Shown here: one piece after another, positions 32,686 through 38,292 of the stretch
Position numbering within the stretch: position 1 is the first letter of the stretch
How the letters are laid out: each line of letters starts with the position of its first letter
Source: Aeromonas aquatica
GTDB lineage: Bacteria; Pseudomonadota; Gammaproteobacteria; Enterobacterales; Aeromonadaceae
Reading direction: 5' to 3'
DNA length: 38,292 nucleotides
Assembly (NCBI RefSeq): GCF_000764655.1
Contig: NZ_JRGL01000132.1
Span: 1-38,292, forward strand
The notes under the pieces: model-generated
Database searches by the model: none
Told to the model about the DNA's origin: nothing
The model's input: the letters and a program-made list of their open reading frames with translations, nothing else
Translations under genes and position numbers: made by a program

Positions 32686-32702
32686 ATGAGGTCAGACCTC
32701 TT
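32686..32702 (+). promoter_or_regulatory. FadR-like operator upstream of fadI
   Basis: ATGAGGTCAGACCTCTT contains the perfect palindrome GAGGTCAGACCTC, matching the GGTCnGACC core of the FadR operator. It ends 23 bp before the fadI ATG, where binding would block initiation. The moxR operon starts 144 bp away on the other strand and could be affected. Confidence 0.6.
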
Positions 32703-32725
32703 CCCCTTCAACCCAAGGAGCCAGG

Positions 32726-34036
32726 ATGAAACAGCCATTGAAACTGACGACGCGCCAGGGCGAACGGATTGCCGTCGTGGCGGGTCTGCGCACCCCCTTT
32801 GCCAAGCAGGCCACCGCCTTTCACGGCGTGCCCGCGGTGGATCTCGGCAAGCTGGTGGTGAGCGAACTGCTCGCCCGCACGGATCTCGACCCCAAGCTTA
32901 TCGATCAGCTGGTGTTCGGCCAGGTGGTGCAGATGCCGGAGGCGCCCAACATCGCCCGCGAGATAGTGCTCGGCACCGGCATGAGCGTCAGCACAGACGC
33001 CTATAGCGTGTCCCGCGCCTGCGCCACCAGTTTCCAGGCGGTGGCCAACGTCACCGAGTCCATCATGGCCGGCACGGTCGACATCGCCATCGCCGGCGGC
33101 GCCGACTCCTCCTCGGTGCTGCCCATCGGGGTCAGCAAGTCCCTGGCCCGCGCCCTGGTGGATCTCAACAAGGCCCGCAATCTGCAGCAGCGCTTCAACA
33201 TACTGCGCCGCCTGCGCCTGAAAGACTTGATGCCGGTACCGCCGGCGGTGGCCGAGTACTCCACCGGCCTCTCCATGGGGCAGACCGCCGAGCAGATGGC
33301 CAAGAGCCACGGCATCAGCCGGGAGGCGCAGGACGCCCTGGCGCACCGTTCACATAGCCTGGCAGCCCAGGCCTGGGCCGAAGGAAAATTGAATGCCGAG
33401 GTCTTCACCGCCCACGTGCCCCCCTACAAGTCGCCGCTGGAGCGAGACAACAACATCCGCGAGAGCTCTGATCTCGCGAGCTACGCCAAGCTCAAGCCCG
33501 TGTTCGACCGGCTGCATGGCTCCGTCACCGCCGCCAATGCCACCCCGCTCACCGACGGCGCCGCCGCCGTGCTGCTGATGCGCGAAGGTCGGGCGAAGGA
33601 GCTGGGGCTGGAGCCGATCGGCTACATTCGCAGCTTCGCCTTCTCCGCCATCGATGTGTGGCAGGACATGCTGATGGGCCCCTCCTACGCCACGCCGCTG
33701 GCGCTGGACCGCGCCGGCATCACGCTGAGCGATCTGACCCTCATCGACATGCACGAGGCCTTCGCCGCCCAGACCCTGGCGAACCTCAAGATGTTCGCAA
33801 GCCACGAGTTTGCTCGCGACAAGCTGGGGCGTGACAGCGCCATCGGCGAGGTGGACATGGATAAATTCAACGTGCTCGGCGGCTCCCTGGCCTATGGCCA
33901 TCCCTTTGCCGCCACCGGTGCCCGCATGATCACCCAGACCCTGCACGAGCTGCGTCGTCGCGGCGGGGGCCTCGGGCTCAACACCGCCTGTGCGGCGGGC
34001 GGGCTGGGTGTGGCCATGGTGCTGGAGGTGGAATGA
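32726..34036 (+). CDS. fadI: 3-ketoacyl-CoA thiolase, beta subunit of the FadIJ complex
   Basis: A 436-residue thiolase, the FadI length, longer than the 391-residue biosynthetic type. Cys99 in SRACATSFQ is the acyl-accepting nucleophile. [10 protein letters not shown] and [17 protein letters not shown] carry the catalytic histidines, and [10 protein letters not shown] holds the second Cys. It releases acetyl-CoA in the last step of each beta-oxidation cycle and works with FadJ; in E. coli this complex serves mainly under anaerobic conditions. AAGGAG stands a few bases before the ATG. The stop overlaps the in-frame upstream ATG of fadJ (ATGA). A FadR-like operator lies just upstream. Confidence 0.95.
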   Translation: MKQPLKLTTRQGERIAVVAGLRTPFAKQATAFHGVPAVDLGKLVVSELLARTDLDPKLIDQLVFGQVVQMPEAPNIAREIVLGTGMSVSTDAYSVSRACATSFQAVANVTESIMAGTVDIAIAGGADSSSVLPIGVSKSLARALVDLNKARNLQQRFNILRRLRLKDLMPVPPAVAEYSTGLSMGQTAEQMAKSHGISREAQDALAHRSHSLAAQAWAEGKLNAEVFTAHVPPYKSPLERDNNIRESSDLASYAKLKPVFDRLHGSVTAANATPLTDGAAAVLLMREGRAKELGLEPIGYIRSFAFSAIDVWQDMLMGPSYATPLALDRAGITLSDLTLIDMHEAFAAQTLANLKMFASHEFARDKLGRDSAIGEVDMDKFNVLGGSLAYGHPFAATGARMITQTLHELRRRGGGLGLNTACAAGGLGVAMVLEVE

Positions 34037-34050
34037 TGGAGGCGAGCAAG

Positions 34051-36201
34051 ATGAACACAGCAACTTTTGCACTGGATATTCGCCAGGACGGCATCGGCAT
34101 CCTGACCATGGACGTGCCCGGCGAGAGCATGAATACCCTCAAGGCCGCCTTCGCGGCCGAGATCCGCACCGTGCTGGCCGAGGTGAAGGCCAACCGGGAT
34201 CTGATCGGTCTGGTGGTGGTCTCCGGCAAGAAGGACTCCTTCATCGCCGGCGCCGACATCGCCATGCTGGCGGCCTGCACCAGCGCGACAGATGCCCAGA
34301 CCCTGTCCCGGGAAGGGCAACTGGTGTTCGCCGAGATCGAGTCCCTGAGCATCCCGGTGATCGCCGCCATCCACGGCCCCTGCCTCGGCGGCGGGCTGGA
34401 GTTGGCCCTGGCCTGCCATGGCCGGGTGGTGACCGATCACGCCAAAACCGTGTTGGGTCTGCCGGAAGTACAGCTCGGTCTGCTGCCGGGCTCCGGCGGC
34501 ACCCAGCGCCTGCCGCGTCTCATCGGGGTGGCCAAGGCGCTGGATCTGATGCTGACCGGCAAGCAGGTGCGCGCCAAGCAGGCGAAGAAACTCGGCCTGG
34601 TGGATGACGTGGTCCCCCAGTCTATCCTGCTGGAGGCCGCCATCAAACTTGCCAAGAAGGGCAAGCCGCGCCATGCGCTGAAGCGGGATCTGCAGGGCAA
34701 GCTGCTGGAGACCAATGCCCTCGGTCGCAAGGTGCTGTTCAGCCAGGCGAGCAAGGGCGTCAAGGCCAAGACCCGGGGCAACTACCCGGCGCCGGAGCGG
34801 ATCCTCGAGGTGGTGCGCATCGGTGTGGAGGAGGGGATGCAGGCCGGCCTCATCGCCGAGGCACGCCACTTCGGCGAGCTGGTGATGACCCCCGAATCCG
34901 CTTCCCTGCGCTCCCTGTTCTTCGCCACCACCGAGATGAAGAAGGAGGTGAGTTACCAGGGCGCCGCCCCGCGCAAGGTGGCTCATGCCGCCGTGCTCGG
35001 CGGGGGGCTGATGGGAGGCGGCATCGCCTTCGTCACCGCCACCAAGGCCAAGGTACCGGTGCGCATCAAGGACGTGGCCAGTGTGGGCATCGGCAACGCC
35101 ATGCGTTACAGCTATGATCTGCTGGCCAAGAAGCTAAAACGTCGTCAGATCTTGCGCAGCGAACTGGAAAAGCAGATGAGCATGCTGTCCGGCACCCTGG
35201 ACTACTCGGGTTTCCACCGGGTCGACTTGGTGGTGGAGGCGGTGTTCGAGGATCTCGCCTTGAAGCATCAGATGGTGCAGGACGTGGAGCGCGAATGTGG
35301 CGAACACACGGTGTTTGCCTCCAACACCTCCTCCCTGCCCATCCACCAGATCGCGGCCAATGCCGCCCATCCTGAGCGAGTTGTGGGGCTGCACTACTTC
35401 AGCCCGGTGGACAAGATGCCGCTGGCCGAGATCATCCCCCACGCCGGCACCAGTGCCGAGACGGTGGCCACGACGCTGGCCTTCGCCCGCGCTCAGGGCA
35501 AGACCCCGATCGTGGTCAAAGACGAGGCCGGCTTCTATGTGAACCGGATCCTCGCCCCCTACATGAACGAGGCGGCGCGGCTGGTGCTGGAAGGGGAGCC
35601 GGTGGAGGTGCTGGACGGCGCCCTGCTGGACTTCGGCTTCCCGGTCGGCCCCATCACCCTGCTCGACGAGGTGGGCATCGACGTGGGCGCCAAGATCTCC
35701 CCCATCCTCGAGCGCGAGCTCGGTGGCGAACAGTTCCAGGCGCCCAAGGCGTTTGACAGGCTGTTGCAAGGGGATCGCAAGGGTCGCAAGAACGGCAAGG
35801 GCTTCTATCTCTACGGCAAGGCGGCACCGCGCAACCGGCTCACCGGCAAGGAAGGCAAGAAGACGGTGGACGAGAGCGTCTACGCCGTGCTCGGAGTTTC
35901 GCCATCGCCCAAGCTGGCCCGCTCGGAGATCGCCGAGCGCTGCGTGCTGCTGATGCTCAACGAAGCGGCCATGGCGCTGGACGGCGGGGTGGTAGCCTCG
36001 GCCCGTGACGGCGACATCGGCGCCATCTTCGGCATCGGCTTCCCACCTTTCCTGGGTGGCCCCTTCCGTTACATGGACAGCCTCGGCATCGCCCATCTGG
36101 TCGGCCGTCTCGAGCACTATCAGAAGCGCCACGGGGACAGATTCGCCCCCTGCGCGCGGCTCAAGGCGATGGCGGCGGAGCAGCTGCGTTTCTACCCATA
36201 A
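34051..36201 (+). CDS. fadJ: Multifunctional fatty acid oxidation complex alpha subunit
   Basis: A 716-residue protein joining enoyl-CoA hydratase/isomerase and 3-hydroxyacyl-CoA dehydrogenase. The crotonase half has [15 protein letters not shown] and [22 protein letters not shown] with the catalytic glutamates. The dehydrogenase half has the NAD loop [13 protein letters not shown] and the catalytic-His segment [17 protein letters not shown]. The C-terminal domain contains [13 protein letters not shown] sequence (here [17 protein letters not shown]). I start at the ATG at 34051, 8 nt after GGAGG and matching the E. coli FadJ N-terminus; ATGs at 34033 and 34036, overlapping the fadI stop, are alternatives. 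It forms an operon with fadI, ending in a strong terminator. Confidence 0.95.
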   Translation: MNTATFALDIRQDGIGILTMDVPGESMNTLKAAFAAEIRTVLAEVKANRDLIGLVVVSGKKDSFIAGADIAMLAACTSATDAQTLSREGQLVFAEIESLSIPVIAAIHGPCLGGGLELALACHGRVVTDHAKTVLGLPEVQLGLLPGSGGTQRLPRLIGVAKALDLMLTGKQVRAKQAKKLGLVDDVVPQSILLEAAIKLAKKGKPRHALKRDLQGKLLETNALGRKVLFSQASKGVKAKTRGNYPAPERILEVVRIGVEEGMQAGLIAEARHFGELVMTPESASLRSLFFATTEMKKEVSYQGAAPRKVAHAAVLGGGLMGGGIAFVTATKAKVPVRIKDVASVGIGNAMRYSYDLLAKKLKRRQILRSELEKQMSMLSGTLDYSGFHRVDLVVEAVFEDLALKHQMVQDVERECGEHTVFASNTSSLPIHQIAANAAHPERVVGLHYFSPVDKMPLAEIIPHAGTSAETVATTLAFARAQGKTPIVVKDEAGFYVNRILAPYMNEAARLVLEGEPVEVLDGALLDFGFPVGPITLLDEVGIDVGAKISPILERELGGEQFQAPKAFDRLLQGDRKGRKNGKGFYLYGKAAPRNRLTGKEGKKTVDESVYAVLGVSPSPKLARSEIAERCVLLMLNEAAMALDGGVVASARDGDIGAIFGIGFPPFLGGPFRYMDSLGIAHLVGRLEHYQKRHGDRFAPCARLKAMAAEQLRFYP

Positions 36202-36240
36202 CCCTGGGGCATGCCCGCGCGGTATGAACAGGACGATCAA

Positions 36241-36271
36241 GAGAGGCGACCCGGGTCGCCTCTCTTTTTTT
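36241..36271 (+). terminator. Intrinsic terminator of fadIJ
   Basis: The palindrome GAGAGGCGACCC/GGGTCGCCTCTC folds into a stem and is followed by seven T. Confidence 0.9.
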
Positions 36272-36498
36272 GCTCTCTTTTCCTGGGCTATCGTTGAACG
36301 GAGGGCATCAGGAGCGTCTGGGCAAACAGATAGTCGGGTCAATAGGGGGTAAATTATTGATCTAGCGCAAACAAGTGCCCCATTTATTACTTTGGTGGCA
36401 TAGGCGTTAGGCGCCGGTTGAGTTCAAATAACGGCATCAGGAGCGGGGTATCCCCGCCGCCAACGGAAACACCCATTTCACTGGATGAAGGACACACT

Positions 36499-36639
36499 AT
36501 GAGTCTGCTTGAACAAACCATCTGGAACATATTGGGATACGGGGCCATGCCCTTTATCTTCCTGAGCGGGTTCGTGGCCGTGGCAGTGACCTGCTGCTTG
36601 CTGCTCAATGCCTTCGGGGTCAAGCCCGCCGAGAAGTGA
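36499..36639 (+). CDS. Short membrane protein, TIGR02808-like
   Basis: A 46-residue protein made almost entirely of one or two membrane helices: LLEQTIWNILGYGAMPFIFLS then GFVAVAVTCCLLLNAF, with a short charged tail. It resembles the short TIGR02808 proteins of Vibrio-like bacteria, which share the W-x-x-L-G-Y-x-A-M-P pattern. Function is unknown. AAGGA lies 7 nt before the ATG at 36499. It is a single-gene unit with its own terminator. The family call is from memory of the pattern. Confidence 0.72.
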   Translation: MSLLEQTIWNILGYGAMPFIFLSGFVAVAVTCCLLLNAFGVKPAEK

Positions 36640-36660
36640 GTCACTCTCGTTCATAGCGCC

Positions 36661-36691
36661 AAATGCCAGTCTTACGACTGGCATTTGTTTT
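36661..36691 (+). terminator. Intrinsic terminator of the TIGR02808-like gene
   Basis: An 11-bp stem (AAATGCCAGTC with its complement), a TTAC loop and a GTTTTT tail. Confidence 0.88.
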
Positions 36692-36809
36692 TGTGCGCCC
36701 CTTCCCATGCCAAGGGTTGCACCAAGGTGGTCGAACCCGGCGCCGATTTTGATTACACTGGCGCGCACTCTCAGGCGCTCCCGCCCATTTCCAGCTATTC
36801 AAGGTTTCT

Positions 36810-37367
36810 ATGGCTCTCAAGGCAACCGTATTCAAGGCCCAGCTCAGTCTGTCCGACATGGATCGCCATCTCTATCAGGATGTCTCCCTCACCCTGGCCC
36901 GTCACCCCTCCGAAACCGACGAGCGGATGATGATCCGGCTGGCCGCCTTCGCCTGGCACGCCGCCGAGCGGCTGGAGTTCACCAAGGGACTCAGTGCCGA
37001 CGATGAGCCCGAGCTCTGGTGCAAGAACTACACCGACGAGATCGAGCTCTGGATTGAACTGGGTCAGCCCGATGAGAAGCGGCTGAAAAAAGCCTGCAAT
37101 CGCTCCCGCCAGGTGGTGCTCTATCTGTACGGCGGGCGCGGCACCAACGTCTGGTGGAAGCAGAACCAGGGCAAGCTCAGCCAGCATGACAACTTGAGCG
37201 TCATCGAGCTTTCCGACAGCCAGACCCTGCCGCTGACCGCCATGGTGGAGCGCACCATGCAGCTCACCTGCACCATCTCCGATGGTCAGCTCTGGATCAG
37301 CAATGGCACTCAGGAAGTCACCCTGGACCCTGTGGTGCTGATGGGTCGTCCCGCCCGCGAACTCTAA
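36810..37367 (+). CDS. yaeQ: YaeQ family protein
   Basis: A 185-residue protein matching E. coli YaeQ across its length: MALKATVFKA at the start, TLARHPSETDERMMIRL, FTKGLSADDEPELW, IELWIELGQPDEKRLKKACN and WWKQNQGKL. The fold is related to PD-(D/E)XK nucleases, with the acidic and Lys positions in DEPELW, ELWIELG and KRLKKAC. In E. coli YaeQ was found as a suppressor of an rfaH defect in hemolysin expression. Its molecular activity is unclear. It is a single-gene unit. Confidence 0.93.
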   Translation: MALKATVFKAQLSLSDMDRHLYQDVSLTLARHPSETDERMMIRLAAFAWHAAERLEFTKGLSADDEPELWCKNYTDEIELWIELGQPDEKRLKKACNRSRQVVLYLYGGRGTNVWWKQNQGKLSQHDNLSVIELSDSQTLPLTAMVERTMQLTCTISDGQLWISNGTQEVTLDPVVLMGRPAREL

Positions 37368-37420
37368 ACGGAGCCGCCAGATTTGGCTCCCTGCTCGATA
37401 TCGCCATTCCCGTGTTTACA

Positions 37421-37455
37421 TGAACAAGGCCCACCTCGACGGTGGGCCTTGTTCA
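37421..37455. terminator. Long hairpin between yaeQ and the glycine-zipper gene
   Basis: A 15-bp perfect stem (TGAACAAGGCCCACC with its complement) and a 5-nt loop between convergent genes. It lacks a proper T tract on either side, so termination may be Rho-assisted, or the hairpin may protect the 3' ends. Confidence 0.55.
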
Positions 37456-37479
37456 TGGCAGGGCGCTCCTAACGGAGGT

Positions 37480-38019
37480 TCAACCCTGCGCCGTGCTCAG
37501 TACCAGCTTGCCGTCCTTGACCGGAATGGTAAGGCCGGGCTCTTTCTCCATACGAATAACGCCCTGCTGGCCGGCGAGGCTGTAGGTGACGTCATAGCCC
37601 AGGGTGCGGGTGCTGCTGTCTTGCACCGTCTTGCAGCGCTGCTCCTGGGTGGTGTAGGTGTCTTTGGCCTGTCTGTTGGCCTGTGCCTGATCCCCGGCAT
37701 AGCCACCGGCCACGGCGCCGGCCACGGTCGCCACCTTCTTGCCGTTGCCACCGCCAAACTGGTTGCCGATGGCGCCACCGATCGCCGCCCCGACCAGTTT
37801 GCCGGCGACCCTGCGCTCATCCTGCACCGGTTGCTGGTGGGTGACGGTGACGTTATGGCACTCCTGGCGCGGAGTCTTGATGGTCTCGGTCACCGGCTTG
37901 CTGGCCAGCACCTCGGCGAACTGGGGCTCGGGGGAAAACAGGGATCCGCTGGCGACGGCGGACAGCGCCAATGCGGAGGCGATGCCGACGCCGATACCTG
38001 CCAACATGGACTTGTTCAT
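37480..38019 (-). CDS. Glycine-zipper 2TM domain envelope protein
   Basis: A 179-residue protein with an N-terminal hydrophobic segment (MLAGIGVGIASALALSAVASG) acting as a signal or anchor. A glycine zipper at about residues 72-108 (VAGKLVGAAIGGAIGNQF and VATVAGAVAGGYAGD) matches the 17-kDa antigen/SlyB type domain. No lipobox Cys is present, so it is not a typical SlyB lipoprotein. The C-terminal part is a small beta-rich domain (YDVTYSLAGQQGVIRME). It probably lies in the periplasm or spans the inner membrane and affects envelope integrity. The ATG at 38019 is the only sensible start. Confidence 0.85.
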   Translation of the reverse strand: MNKSMLAGIGVGIASALALSAVASGSLFSPEPQFAEVLASKPVTETIKTPRQECHNVTVTHQQPVQDERRVAGKLVGAAIGGAIGNQFGGGNGKKVATVAGAVAGGYAGDQAQANRQAKDTYTTQEQRCKTVQDSSTRTLGYDVTYSLAGQQGVIRMEKEPGLTIPVKDGKLVLSTAQG

Positions 38020-38236
38020 CTAGCTCTCTCTGTTATTTGATTTGTCAATTGCGGCCTATTGTTGGTGCTTTGCCGCCGCGGCTCAAGAGAGGGACCCATC
38101 AATTGCGACAGTGGCTGACGACAGGGAAAGTCGCTGTGTCAAGGCGCTGTCTGTGATTGGCGACAAGCGAGCCAATGGAGATTATCGAGGCGGGGAAGGG
38201 AATGGTGTGAGAGGGGGGCCGAGACGGCGCAGATGA

Positions 38237-38270
38237 AAAAAGGCCCACCCCTGACAGGGTGGGCCTTTTT
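38237..38270. terminator. Intrinsic terminator near the window edge
   Basis: A 14-bp stem (AAAAAGGCCCACCC with its complement) and a 6-nt loop. T runs exist in both directions. No gene in the window ends here on the plus strand, so it probably ends a minus-strand gene starting beyond the edge, or an unseen RNA. Confidence 0.75.
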
Positions 38271-38292
38271 CAAGGCTATGTCCCAATTACGT

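Noticed and set aside
35134..36342. 402-codon minus-strand frame over fadJ
   Set aside because: Antisense to the dehydrogenase domain of FadJ, with His/Gln/Gly-rich content.
1..38292. tRNA, rRNA, CRISPR array, transposase or prophage genes
   Set aside because: None seen on either strand; no regularly spaced short repeats, no transposase-like translation and no tRNA-like cloverleaf was noticed.

Overview
The window is about 38 kb of GC-rich (roughly 60%), densely coded chromosome from a gammaproteobacterium. The gene families and their order (minCDE next to ycgL and yciU, fadIJ divergent from a moxR/Bat operon, several fadL copies, DUF4250, a TIGR02808-like short protein) point to Aeromonas or a close relative. 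This is inferred from families and synteny; no rRNA or tRNA gene is present to confirm it. I saw no insertion sequence, prophage, integron or CRISPR array.

Layout. 1-6.9 kb: a HAD phosphatase cut by the window edge, purT, an EamA transporter, azoR, a small membrane protein, a MarR regulator coupled to a DUF4250 protein, a CvfB-like S1 RNA-binding protein and a DUF1289/CWC cysteine-cluster protein. 6.5-11.7 kb: envelope and division genes, with two DUF440 (YciU) paralogues on either side of mtgA, then minCDE, ycgL and a lytic transglycosylase. minC carries a one-base frameshift in a homopolymer. 11.7-18.7 kb: two iron-sulfur L-serine dehydratases, ppnP, a dicarboxylate/amino acid symporter, and a LiuR-like MerR regulator divergent from a lone acetyl-CoA acetyltransferase.

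19-36 kb is a fatty-acid block: three FadL outer-membrane transporters and the anaerobic-type beta-oxidation pair fadI-fadJ. Between them lies a ten-gene minus-strand operon: moxR, two tiny ORFs, DUF58, DUF4381, two von Willebrand A proteins, a BatD-like protein, an ECF sigma factor and a DUF3379 protein. I find FadR-like operators upstream of all three fadL genes and of fadI. The fadI site also lies in the region shared with the moxR promoter, so the Bat operon may be co-regulated with fatty-acid use (inference).

The most unusual feature is at 31363-31690. The overlapping moxR-DUF58 junction is present in three tandem, degenerate copies of about 115 bp. This produces two extra 40-41 codon ORFs that repeat the MoxR C-terminus and form a chain of overlapping stop/start codons. 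The window ends with fadIJ, a TIGR02808-like small membrane protein, yaeQ and a glycine-zipper envelope protein. Most transcription units end in clear intrinsic terminators, which define the operons well.
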